DNA from: Micromonospora sp. CP22
GTDB lineage: Bacteria > Actinomycetota > Actinomycetes > Mycobacteriales > Micromonosporaceae
Direction of reading: 5' to 3'
Length of the DNA: 64,000 nucleotides
NCBI RefSeq assembly: GCF_009712475.1
Contig: NZ_VCJO01000006.1
Location: 1-64,000, forward strand
Both the position numbers and the translations under genes were made by a program. The notes beneath the pieces were generated by a model, which searched no databases, had not been told where the DNA came from, and saw only the letters and a list, made by a program, of their open reading frames with translations. Below are positions 56,646 to 64,000 of the stretch, piece after piece. The first letter of the stretch is position 1, and every line of letters starts with the position of its first letter.

Positions 56646-57569
56646 TCAGCCTCCCGGGGTGTCGTTGTTCGGGCGGGTCTGCTCGGCGAGGAAACGCTCC
56701 AGCTCGGCGCCGAGTTCCTCTGCGGTGGGCAGCGGGCCGCTCTCCGCGGCGAGCAGGTTCTTCTCACCCCGACCCCGGGCGTACGCGTCGTACTGCTCCT
56801 CAAGGGCCTGGACCAGGGTGGTGGCCTCGTCGCTCTGGGCGACCTGCCGGTCGATCTCGACCCGTACCACCTCGGCGGCCGACCGCAGCCCGTCCCTCGG
56901 CAGCAGCAGCCCGGTGCTCCGGGACACCGAGGCCAGCAGCACCTCGGCGGCGGCCGGATACTCGGCCTGCGCCACGTAGTGCGGCACGTGCGCGGCGAAG
57001 CCCAGCGCGTCCCGCCCCGCCTCGCCCAGCCGGAACTCCAGCAGGTGACCCACGCTGCCGGGCACCTGCACCCGTTGCAGCCACGGTTCGTAGCCGGAGA
57101 TCAGGTCACGCCGGGTGGCGTGCGCGGTCACGCCGGTCGGTCGGGTGTGCGGCACCGCCATCGGGATCGCGTTGAGCCCGACGGTGAGCCGGACGTCCAG
57201 CCGGGCGGCGAGCCCGGCGACGGCGGCCGTGAACCGCTCCCACTGGAGGTCGGGTTCCGGGCCGGTGAGCAGCAGGAACGGGGTCTCGTCGTCGTCGTGG
57301 AGCAGGTGCAGCTCCAACACCGGGTCGTCGTAGCTCTCCCAGTGGTCCTCGACGAAGGTCATCACCGGGCGGCGGGAACGGTAGTCGAAGAGCTGGTCCA
57401 GGTCGAACCGGGCGATCGGGCGGGACTCCAGCGATGTGAGCAGCTGTTCGCGGGCGAGCCGGCTCGCGTTCCCGGCGTCGACGAAGCCGGTGAGCGCCTG
57501 GATCAGGACCGGCTGACCGAGGTCGGGCAGATCGTCGGTGAGTTCGTAGAGCTCGTGTGGATCGAGCAC
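56646..57569 (-). CDS. PAC2-family (proteasome assembly chaperone-like) protein
   Basis: This 307-residue PAC2 fold protein has an N-terminal LTDDLPDLGQPVLIQALTGFVDAGNA and central blocks ELHLLHDDDETPFLLLTGPEPDLQW and VGLNAIPMAVPHTRPTGVTAHA, both typical of the family found next to proteasome functions in actinobacteria. The GTG at 57569 follows GGGAGG by eight bases and gives the start VLDPHELYEL that the family shows. A 29-codon longer ATG start at 57656 is possible but lacks a ribosome binding site. A role in 20S proteasome assembly or ATP-independent protein binding is known only by family analogy. Confidence 0.85.
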   Translation of the reverse strand: MLDPHELYELTDDLPDLGQPVLIQALTGFVDAGNASRLAREQLLTSLESRPIARFDLDQLFDYRSRRPVMTFVEDHWESYDDPVLELHLLHDDDETPFLLLTGPEPDLQWERFTAAVAGLAARLDVRLTVGLNAIPMAVPHTRPTGVTAHATRRDLISGYEPWLQRVQVPGSVGHLLEFRLGEAGRDALGFAAHVPHYVAQAEYPAAAEVLLASVSRSTGLLLPRDGLRSAAEVVRVEIDRQVAQSDEATTLVQALEEQYDAYARGRGEKNLLAAESGPLPTAEELGAELERFLAEQTRPNNDTPGG

Positions 57570-57764
57570 CGGTGCGGCCTCCCTGCGAGTGCGTAACGGG
57601 ACGCCGAACAGACGCCGGCTCCCGATCGCCAAAACGTACCTGCCATCCTCGTCCATTCCTGTGGCGCGGGTCCGCCCGGCCCGACCGTCGGTGGCTGATC
57701 GGCCGACGGTACGGCGTTGCCCGCGCGGGGTACATATGGATGCGCGCCACCGAAGGGAGAGGTG

Positions 57765-58529
57765 ATGAGCGATCCCGTGCCCGCCGAGGGCCAGTCCGTC
57801 ATCCCGCCCACGCCACCGTCGGGCGACCAGGATGACGAGTCGCCCCCGGCCACGCTGTGGGACCGGATGCGCCAGGATCCGCAGTACGCCCCGGAGCACC
57901 TCGCCCTGGAGGCGGTGCGCCGGCTCGGTCCGGAGGCCGCGCAGTGGGCGCAACGGATCCGGGCCGCCCAGCCGGGGATCAGCACCGAGGCCCTGGCGGA
58001 GCAGGCGGTGCGGCGGTTCGTCAACCAGGCCCGGCTTTCCGGTGCCGTATCCGGCGCGGCCGGACTTCCCGGCGCGGTGATCGACGTCGGCGTACTGGCC
58101 TGGACCCAGGCCCGGATGGTCCTGCACGTCGCCGCCGCGTACGGCACCGATCCGACCCACACCGACCGTGCCACCGACCTGTTGGTGCTCCAGAAGGTGC
58201 ACAAGGCCGCCGCGAGCGCCCGCCTGGCGCTGGGCGTGGCGGCCGGCCGGGAGCGGGCGGGTGCGCTGTTCGGCGGTGGTGCGCAGGCACCGCTCGGCCG
58301 GGTGATGCTGCACCTCGGGATCCGGCTCGCCCAGATGGCCGGGGTACGCGCGGCGAAGCGAGTCTTCGCCAAGCTGGTCCCCGGAGCGGCGATCATCCTG
58401 GGCACCTGGGCGAACTCCTCGGCCACCAAGAAACTGGCCGAGCGTTCCCGGGCGCTGTACCGCCAGCACGGCACCCCCCGCATCCCGTCACCACGTCCCG
58501 GCGATGAGTCGGGCGATCAGTCGGCGTAG
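57765..58529 (+). CDS. EcsC-family protein
   Basis: This 254-residue protein has an acidic, Pro-rich N-terminus (1-30). The EcsC-like core (about 60-230) has the hydrophobic ARLSGAVSGAAGLPGAVIDVGVLAWTQARMVLHVAAAYG stretch and AAKRVFAKLVPGAAIILG. The family, named after a B. subtilis ABC-operon protein, has no firm function; membrane association is likely. GAAGGGAGAGG precedes the ATG. It is transcribed divergently from the PAC2 gene and its 3' end overlaps the SGNH gene by 13 bases in convergent orientation. Confidence 0.88.
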   Translation: MSDPVPAEGQSVIPPTPPSGDQDDESPPATLWDRMRQDPQYAPEHLALEAVRRLGPEAAQWAQRIRAAQPGISTEALAEQAVRRFVNQARLSGAVSGAAGLPGAVIDVGVLAWTQARMVLHVAAAYGTDPTHTDRATDLLVLQKVHKAAASARLALGVAAGRERAGALFGGGAQAPLGRVMLHLGIRLAQMAGVRAAKRVFAKLVPGAAIILGTWANSSATKKLAERSRALYRQHGTPRIPSPRPGDESGDQSA

Positions 58530-59365
58530 CCGGAGGGGCGCCACGTGACCTCGGCGAGGCGGGACTGGCCGCTGGTGTTGGGGTGGAAGTAGTCGAGCGG
58601 GTTGACCATACTCAGGTCGAACCGGACCCGGTGCGCGGCGCCGCCGTCGTAGCGGCAGCGGGATCCGTAGGCCCGGCACGCCGCCTTCAGTTGACCGTTG
58701 TACGCCGAGATCTGTTTCCGGAAGGCCGCGCGGCGGCTGCGGTCCGCCGGTGCGGTCGACGTCGCGTCGGCCAGCAGCGCCGGACACACCCCGTGCCGCC
58801 AGGCGCGTACCGCCCGGGGTTCGTCGTGGCCGACCTCCCAGAGCCGGTACAGGTTCGGGATGCTCACGACCAGCACCCGGGCCTTGGGGCGTCCCTCGCG
58901 CAGCACCCGCAACCCTCGGTCGATGTCGGCCCGGAACTGGTCGACCGGCGTCATCGCATCGATCGTGGCGCGGCAGGCGTCGTTGGCGCCGACCAGCACC
59001 GTCACGTAGTCGGCGCGGTCGCGTACCGCCGCCTCGGCCTGCCCGGCCAGCGCGTCGGCACGGGCCCCCGGCCGGGCGTGGTTGTACGCCTTGCCGCGCA
59101 GCCCCGGGTTGCGGTCGAGCAGCCGTCGGTAGTGACTGTCGACCCGCAGCCCGTCCCCGGTCGACCAGGAGTTGCGCTGACACGAGGTGAGCAGCAGACA
59201 GGACCCGAAGCCCGTGGTGATCGAGTCGCCGAGGGCGGCGACGACGCGGGGGGAGCCGGGCTGGGCCGTGCCCGACGGTCGGGGCGCCGCCTCACCACCG
59301 GCCTCGCAGGCCAGTGCGACGAGTGCGAGCAGGCAGACGGCGGCGGTGGTCCAGCGTCCAGGCAT
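58517..59365 (-). CDS. Lipoprotein SGNH/GDSL hydrolase
   Basis: This 282-residue exported esterase/lipase-like protein has a signal peptide that ends in a lipobox (LVALAC, Cys about residue 20), so it is probably lipid-anchored. The SGNH blocks are VVAALGDSITTGFGS (Ser), NHARPGA (Gly block), VLVGANDAC (Asn) and the final Asp-x-x-His in LDYFHPNTSGQ. The pattern with cysteine-bearing inserts resembles secreted actinobacterial SGNH lipases. GGGGA precedes the ATG at 59365. The substrate is unknown, with a lipid or acetylated-glycan ester plausible. Confidence 0.88.
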   Translation of the reverse strand: MPGRWTTAAVCLLALVALACEAGGEAAPRPSGTAQPGSPRVVAALGDSITTGFGSCLLLTSCQRNSWSTGDGLRVDSHYRRLLDRNPGLRGKAYNHARPGARADALAGQAEAAVRDRADYVTVLVGANDACRATIDAMTPVDQFRADIDRGLRVLREGRPKARVLVVSIPNLYRLWEVGHDEPRAVRAWRHGVCPALLADATSTAPADRSRRAAFRKQISAYNGQLKAACRAYGSRCRYDGGAAHRVRFDLSMVNPLDYFHPNTSGQSRLAEVTWRPSGYAD

Positions 59366-59588
59366 GACGTCCCCAGCCTCACAGCTCACAGCGATGGCAC
59401 GGTGACTCTACGCGTAGAGGTCGGGTCGAGCGGGCGCTGCTGTCGGGGATGCGGCAGTGGTCTGTCGTACCGCGATCCGGCGTGCTACATGCGGCGCCGA
59501 GCCTCCGGGGGCCGCGACGACCGGTTCTCCGGTGAACGCCGTGCGGGTCGTGACGGTTAGCGCTGGCGACGTGGGGTAGGAGGAGGTG

Positions 59589-59852
59589 ATGACGAGATCA
59601 CAGCCTCGGCGTGCCCGTGGCACGGTCGGTCACGCGTACAGCGCGCTGAACCTGCGCCTGGCGCTGGCCAGTTTCGGGCTCGTCACCATGATTGTCTTCG
59701 CGGTGCTGGCGTTTCGGGCCGACGTGGTCTGGTTGGGTGTCGTCTGCGCCGTCTTCGCGCTGGTCGCCGTCGTCGACCTGATCGTCATCCAGCGTCGTCG
59801 CGCCGCCCGCCGTCGGGAGGAGCCCGGCGTGCGGCACTCACTCTTCGAGTGA
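59589..59852 (+). CDS. Small two-helix membrane protein (possibly DUF6343-like)
   Basis: This 87-residue protein has a basic N-terminus, two transmembrane helices (about 22-44 and 48-68: ALASFGLVTMIVFAVLAF and VVCAVFALVAVVDLIVI) and a charged C-terminus. The AYSALNLRLALASFGL motif is like small actinobacterial membrane proteins of the DUF6343 kind. GGAGGAGG precedes the ATG. Its stop lies 14 bases before the aldehyde dehydrogenase start, so they are probably co-transcribed. No function is proposed. Confidence 0.75.
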   Translation: MTRSQPRRARGTVGHAYSALNLRLALASFGLVTMIVFAVLAFRADVVWLGVVCAVFALVAVVDLIVIQRRRAARRREEPGVRHSLFE

Positions 59853-59866
59853 CGGGAGTAGCCCTG

Positions 59867-61279
59867 ATGACCATCGCCACCACCAACCCGGTCAACGGCC
59901 AGGTGCTCAAGACGTACGAGGCGATGTCCGACGAGCAGATCGACGGCGCGATCGAACGGGCCGACCTGGCGTACCGGCAGCTGCGCGGCACCACGATCGA
60001 GCAACGTGGGCGGTGGTTGACCGCCGCCGCCGAGCTGCTGGAGGCGGAACGGGACGAGATCGCCCGGCTGATGACCACCGAGATGGGCAAGACCCTCGCC
60101 GCCGCCAAGGCCGAGGTCACCAAGTGCGCCACGGCCTGCCGCTTCTACGCCGACCGGGCCGCCGAGTTCCTCGCCGACGTGCCGGCCGACGCCGAGGCGG
60201 TCTCGGCGACCCGGGCGTTCGTCCGCTACCAGCCGATCGGGCCGGTGCTGGCGGTGATGCCGTGGAACTTCCCCCTCTGGCAGGTCATGCGCTTCGCCGC
60301 GCCGGCCCTGATGGCCGGCAACACCGGCCTGCTCAAGCACGCCTCCAACGTGCCGCAGACCGCGGTGCTGCTGGAGGACCTGTTCCGGCGGGCCGGTTTC
60401 CCCGAGGGCGCGTTCACCACCCTGCTGGTCGGCTCCGAGGCGGTGGACCGGATCCTGAGCGATCCCCGGGTACGCGCGGCCACGCTGACCGGCAGTGAGG
60501 TCGCCGGCCGGTCGATCGCGCAGATCGCCGGCCGGGAGCTGAAGAAGACGGTGCTGGAACTGGGCGGCAGCGACCCGTTCGTGGTGATGCCCTCCGCCGA
60601 CGTGGAACTGGCCGCCCAGGTGGCCACCACCGCCCGCTGCCAGAACAACGGACAGTCCTGCATCGCGGCGAAGCGCTTCATCGTGCACACCGACGTCTAC
60701 GACGCCTTCGCCGAGGCGTTCGCCAAGCGGATGGCGGCGCTGCGGGTGGGCGACCCGATGGACGACGCCACCGATGTCGGCCCGCTGGCCTCCGAGCGGG
60801 GCCGGGACGAGGTCGACGCGCAGGTTCGTGACGCCGTCGACAAGGGCGCGACAGTGCTCTGCGGCGGCGAGAAGCCGACCGGGCCGGGCTGGTTCTACCC
60901 ACCGACGGTGGTGACCGACCTGAACCCGGGCATGCGGATGTGGCACGAGGAGGTGTTCGGGCCGGTCGCCGGTCTGTACCGCGCCGCGTCGTACGAGGAG
61001 GCCGTCGAGCTGGCCAACGGCACCAGCTTCGGGCTCGGCTCGAACGCCTGGACCCGCGACCCGGGGGAGCAGCAGCGGTTCGCCACCGACCTGGAGGCCG
61101 GGGCCGTCTTCATCAACGGGATGACGACGTCTCACCCCGAGCTGCCCTTCGGCGGAGTGAAGAACTCCGGCTACGGCCGAGAGCTGTCCGCCCAGGGCAT
61201 GCACGAGTTCTGCAACGTCAAGACGGTCTGGGTGGGGGAGGGCACCGCCTCCGCCGGTGCCGGCGCCCACTCCGAATAA
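59867..61279 (+). CDS. NADP-dependent succinate-semialdehyde dehydrogenase (aldehyde dehydrogenase family)
   Basis: This 470-residue aldehyde dehydrogenase has the cofactor-binding MPWNFPLWQ, the catalytic Glu in VLELGGSDPFVVM (near 245) and the nucleophile Cys in NNGQSCIAAKR (near 264). The C-terminal block FGGVKNSGYGRELS is also present. The sequence pattern matches GabD/GabD2-type succinate-semialdehyde dehydrogenases, which oxidise the GABA-shunt intermediate to succinate. The start is the ATG after GGGAG; a GTG overlapping the upstream stop is possible. A palindromic repeat lies just after its stop. Confidence 0.92.
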   Translation: MTIATTNPVNGQVLKTYEAMSDEQIDGAIERADLAYRQLRGTTIEQRGRWLTAAAELLEAERDEIARLMTTEMGKTLAAAKAEVTKCATACRFYADRAAEFLADVPADAEAVSATRAFVRYQPIGPVLAVMPWNFPLWQVMRFAAPALMAGNTGLLKHASNVPQTAVLLEDLFRRAGFPEGAFTTLLVGSEAVDRILSDPRVRAATLTGSEVAGRSIAQIAGRELKKTVLELGGSDPFVVMPSADVELAAQVATTARCQNNGQSCIAAKRFIVHTDVYDAFAEAFAKRMAALRVGDPMDDATDVGPLASERGRDEVDAQVRDAVDKGATVLCGGEKPTGPGWFYPPTVVTDLNPGMRMWHEEVFGPVAGLYRAASYEEAVELANGTSFGLGSNAWTRDPGEQQRFATDLEAGAVFINGMTTSHPELPFGGVKNSGYGRELSAQGMHEFCNVKTVWVGEGTASAGAGAHSE

Positions 61280-61300
61280 CCCGCCATGCGACGCAGGGGT

Positions 61301-61354
61301 GTAAGGAAGGGGCCCTTCCTATACACGAGGCGTTAGCAAGGGGCCCTTGCTTAC
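61301..61354. repeat. 54-bp palindromic dispersed repeat, copy B
   Basis: The left arm GTAAGGAAGGGGCCCTT and right arm AAGGGGCCCTTGCTTAC are inverted copies with one mismatch over 17 bases, flanking TATACACGAGGCGTTAGC-type spacer. It is intergenic between the aldehyde dehydrogenase and the LLM oxidoreductase genes. The same element recurs at 51183-51236. Confidence 0.9.
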
Positions 61355-61385
61355 ATCCGTCCTGGGGTGGGTAGTGGAACGCGGT

Positions 61386-62345
61386 ATGACGGCGATCGCT
61401 TTTCACGCTTCCCACGAGCAGATCCACCCGCGTGAGCTGCTGGCGGCGGTGGTCCACGCCGAGCACGTCGGCTTCGACGCCGCCATGTGCTCGGACCACT
61501 TCGCGCCCTGGAGCGAACGTCAGGGGCACTCCGGATTCGCCTGGTCCTGGCTCGGCTCGGCGTTACAGGCCACCGGCCTGTCGTTCGGGGTGGTCAACGC
61601 GCCCGGACAGCGCTACCACCCGGCGATCATCGCCCAGGCGATCGGCACCCTCGCCGCCATGTATCCCGGGCGGTTCTGGGCCGCGCTGGGCTCCGGCGAG
61701 GCCGCCAACGAGCACATCACCGGCGACGTGTGGCCGCGCAAGGAGGTACGCAACGCCCGGCTGCGCGAGTGCGTGGAAATCATCCGGGCGCTGCTGGCCG
61801 GTGAGGAGGTCAGCCACGACGGTCTGGTCCGGGTCGACCGGGCGAAACTGTGGAGCTGCCCGGAACAGCCGCCGGCGCTGGTCGGCGCCGCGGTCAGCGT
61901 GGCCACCGCGCGCTGGTGCGCCGAGTGGGCGGACGGCCTGATCACCGTCAACGCGCCGACCGACCACCTGCGCCGCATGGTCGACGCGTACCGGGAGGCC
62001 GGAGGCCGTGGACCGGTGCACCTCCAGGTGCACCTGAGCTGGGCACCGTCCCAGGACGAGGCCGAGGCGATCGCCTACGACCAGTGGCGTAGCAACGTCT
62101 TCGCCCCGCCGGTCTGCTGGGACCTGGACACTCCGGAGCACTTCGACGTGGTCTCCGAAGCGGTACCGATGACCCGGCTCGCGGAGGTGGTCAACATCTC
62201 CGCCGACCTGGGTCGGCACGTGGGCTGGCTGGAGGAGTACGTCGATCTCGGCTTCGACCAGATCGCACTGCACCACGTCGGGCAGGAGCAGCGGCCCTTC
62301 CTGGACGCCTTCGGCGACCAGGTGCTGCCGAAGCTGCGCGCCTGA
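61386..62345 (+). CDS. LLM-class F420/FMN-dependent oxidoreductase (TIGR03885-like)
   Basis: This 319-residue luciferase-like monooxygenase-fold enzyme has the N-terminal AFHASHEQIHPRELLAAVVHAEHVGFDAAMCSDHF, and MYPGRFWAALGSGEAANEHITGD with the glycine-rich cofactor-phosphate loop. LVGAAVSVATARWCAEWADG is also typical. It matches the TIGR03885-like FMN/F420 subgroup of actinobacteria. The ATG at 61386 has only a weak GGA upstream. The substrate is unknown. It converges with the cellulase gene over a strong hairpin. Confidence 0.88.
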   Translation: MTAIAFHASHEQIHPRELLAAVVHAEHVGFDAAMCSDHFAPWSERQGHSGFAWSWLGSALQATGLSFGVVNAPGQRYHPAIIAQAIGTLAAMYPGRFWAALGSGEAANEHITGDVWPRKEVRNARLRECVEIIRALLAGEEVSHDGLVRVDRAKLWSCPEQPPALVGAAVSVATARWCAEWADGLITVNAPTDHLRRMVDAYREAGGRGPVHLQVHLSWAPSQDEAEAIAYDQWRSNVFAPPVCWDLDTPEHFDVVSEAVPMTRLAEVVNISADLGRHVGWLEEYVDLGFDQIALHHVGQEQRPFLDAFGDQVLPKLRA

Positions 62346-62375
62346 GCCGACGAGTCCGGTCCGGTGAGCCGACGA

Positions 62376-62413
62376 GTCCGGTCCGGACCCCGCGCGGGGG
62401 GTCCGGACCGGAC
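62376..62413. terminator. Bidirectional hairpin terminator between LLM and GH9 genes
   Basis: GTCCGGTCCGGACCCC (62376-62391) and GGGGTCCGGACCGGAC (62398-62413) form a perfect 16-bp stem with a six-base loop in the convergent gap. A direct repeat (TGAGCCGACGAGTCCGGTCC, 62343 and 62365) precedes it. Confidence 0.8.
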
Positions 62414-62470
62414 GTCGATCAGATGGGGGCCGGGTGGGGCGCCGGTCGCCGTCGGCACCCCACCCGGGGA

Positions 62471-64000
62471 TCAGGAAACGGTGCAGGCTGCGCCGTTGAC
62501 CGTGACCAGGTTCGGCGCGGGGTTCGCGCCGCTGCCGGTGGTGGCGTTGAATCCGAACATCACCGAGCTGCCCGGGTTGATCCGCGAGTTGTACGACTCA
62601 CCCTTCGCGGTCACCGTGGCCCCGGACTGCGTCACGTCGGCCATCCACGCGTCGCGCACCTTGGCGTCGCCGGTGAAGGCGAACCGGGCGGTCCAGCCGT
62701 TGACCGGCGCGGTGCCGGTGTTGCGGATGTTCACCTGGGCGGTGAAGCCGGTGCCGCCCTCCCACGAGCCGTAGTTGGTGTAGGAGACCGTGCAGGTCGG
62801 TGCCGGCACCGCCGCGGAGTCGCCCTGGTCGGCCACGAACGAGGCGACCCAGGCCAGCGCCGAGTTCCAGTTGATCGCCACCTCGTTGGTGGAGTACGAG
62901 GCGATGTCGTCGACGAAGCAGAACATCGGCGCGCAGCCCTCGAGCAGCTGCTCCACGAACGGGTCCTGGAGCGCGGCGTTCGGTCCACCGGCGATCGACC
63001 CGGCGGGCGGCTTCGGCATGCTCGGGTCGAGCTGGTAGCCGAAGATCCGGCTGTGCTGGTTCTCCGCCGCGTGCTCGCCCCACCCGGTGACGTACGAGAT
63101 GTTCAGCGCGTTGCGGCCGAGGATGTAGTCCATCGTCTGCACCGCACCGTCCCGGTACTTCTCGTCGCCGGTCAGGTCGAACGCGGTGGCCAGCACGACG
63201 GCGTTGTTGAGGATGGCGCCGTTGCCGCCCCAGAAGTAGCTACCCGGGTCGCCCGGCATGGGCAGCCCGTACGCCTGACGGCCGATCTCGGCGAGGTAGC
63301 CGTCGGCGGCGGTGGTGACCGACGCGCGGACCCGGGCCAGGTCGGCGGCGGGCAGCCCGTTCGGCACCGTCGCCAGGTCGAGGCGGCCCAGCGCGGCCAC
63401 GCTCTGCCAGCCGAAACCACGCACGTCGAAGACGTCGCCGGTGTGGTGCGGCGAAGCGGTCAGGTCGGTCAGGTAGGTGGCCGCACCGGTGGTCAGGTAC
63501 AGCTCGACGGCCGCCCAGTAGAACTCGTCGGTGACGTTGGTGTCGTCGTACGGGCCACCGCCGTTGCCGGACGACGGCGCGTACCGGGCCGGGTTGGCCT
63601 TGGCCGCCGCGTACGCGGTCTTCGCCGCGCTGCCGCAGCGCTGCGCGAACTCCTTGTCGTACGGGGCGAACAGCCGGGCGCACTGGGCGGTCACGGCGGC
63701 CAGGTTCAGGGTGGCGGCGGTGGACGGCGGGTGCAGCTCGCGCGGCTCCGGGTCGTCCTCGGGCCGCATCGGCAGGCCGGTCCAGTTCCGGTCGTGGATC
63801 TTGTGGTGGGCCATGCCCGCCAGCGGCTTACCGGCCGGCACCTGCATCCGCATCAGGAACTCCAGCTCCCAGCGGGCCTCGTCGAGGATGTCCGGCACCC
63901 CGTTGTCCCGCTCGGGCAGCCGCAGCGTGCCGTCGCCGAGGTTGGCGCCGAACTCGCCCGTGGGGGCGTTCTTGGTCCGCTCGAAGGCGCTGAGCAGCTG
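62471..64000 (-). CDS. GH9 endoglucanase with C-terminal CBM2 (5' end outside window)
   Basis: This is the C-terminal part of a secreted cellulase. The open frame continues past base 64000 (residues upstream of [10 protein letters not shown] are in frame and coding-like), so the signal peptide and start lie outside. The GH9 part shows [26 protein letters not shown] and the catalytic acid in [16 protein letters not shown] short Pro-rich linker leads to a family 2 cellulose-binding module (about the last 105 residues) with [11 protein letters not shown], a Trp in [20 protein letters not shown] and [16 protein letters not shown], closing with a final CTVS. The role is extracellular cellulose hydrolysis. 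Confidence 0.93.
   Translation of the reverse strand, partial: QLLSAFERTKNAPTGEFGANLGDGTLRLPERDNGVPDILDEARWELEFLMRMQVPAGKPLAGMAHHKIHDRNWTGLPMRPEDDPEPRELHPPSTAATLNLAAVTAQCARLFAPYDKEFAQRCGSAAKTAYAAAKANPARYAPSSGNGGGPYDDTNVTDEFYWAAVELYLTTGAATYLTDLTASPHHTGDVFDVRGFGWQSVAALGRLDLATVPNGLPAADLARVRASVTTAADGYLAEIGRQAYGLPMPGDPGSYFWGGNGAILNNAVVLATAFDLTGDEKYRDGAVQTMDYILGRNALNISYVTGWGEHAAENQHSRIFGYQLDPSMPKPPAGSIAGGPNAALQDPFVEQLLEGCAPMFCFVDDIASYSTNEVAINWNSALAWVASFVADQGDSAAVPAPTCTVSYTNYGSWEGGTGFTAQVNIRNTGTAPVNGWTARFAFTGDAKVRDAWMADVTQSGATVTAKGESYNSRINPGSSVMFGFNATTGSGANPAPNLVTVNGAACTVS

Overview
The window is GC-rich, densely coded DNA with frequent GTG starts, GGAGG-type ribosome binding sites and many overlapping start/stop codons. 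Gene content (non-ribosomal peptide synthetase, secreted GH9 cellulase with CBM2, class F sortase, actinobacterial-type succinate dehydrogenase, PAC2 and DUF3516 proteins) points to a filamentous actinomycete. Micromonosporaceae (Micromonospora or a relative) is the likeliest family, but that is an inference from style and gene content; there is no rRNA marker here.

Region 1 (1-11586, + strand) is the end of a peptide antibiotic/siderophore-type cluster. It holds the last two modules of an NRPS (C-A-T-C-A-T) that ends in a fused serine-hydrolase (PBP/beta-lactamase-like) domain, then an ornithine-carbamoyltransferase-like enzyme, an MFS exporter, a SyrP-type Fe(II)/2-oxoglutarate hydroxylase and a type II thioesterase. 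The first three genes are translationally coupled. The product probably carries a carbamoylated (ureido) residue and a beta-hydroxylated residue, with Asn or Asp plausible for the last module. NAD kinase and a secreted M14 carboxypeptidase follow on the minus strand.

Region 2 (16026-28394, minus strand) is a nine-gene surface-glycan locus, read from right to left: sugar aminotransferase, FemAB-like acyltransferase, initiating phospho-sugar transferase, GNAT, flippase, polymerase-like membrane protein, AT3-SGNH O-acyltransferase, GT4 glycosyltransferase and a membrane-anchored nucleotide-sugar 4,6-dehydratase. The dehydratase/aminotransferase/phosphosugar-transferase trio resembles PglF/PglE/PglC logic and suggests a 4-amino-4,6-dideoxy sugar as first residue.

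Region 3 (28519-41768) is mostly housekeeping: a small hypothetical, Tex, a dNTPase, a formyltransferase/PIG-L deacetylase pair, an NAPE-PLD-like metallo-beta-lactamase, a zinc alcohol dehydrogenase, and sdhCAB with a divergent LysR regulator. The sdhC/lysR gap has a LysR-type palindrome and a promoter that would give a leaderless sdhC mRNA.

Region 4 (41839-64000) mixes RNA/DNA housekeeping genes (HrpA, DUF3516 helicase, TrmB, ExoIII-like nuclease, PAC2) with accessory genes: a blasticidin-S-deaminase-like protein, an AbiEi/DUF559-like protein, a conserved hypothetical with a palindromic operator, a secreted protein plus class F sortase, an alpha/beta-hydrolase fused to a PASTA domain, EcsC, an SGNH lipoprotein, a small membrane protein, succinate-semialdehyde dehydrogenase, an LLM flavin oxidoreductase and a GH9-CBM2 cellulase cut by the window edge. 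Intergenic gaps hold several strong GC hairpins and two copies of a 54-bp palindromic dispersed repeat.

No tRNA, rRNA, CRISPR array, insertion sequence or phage gene was recognised.
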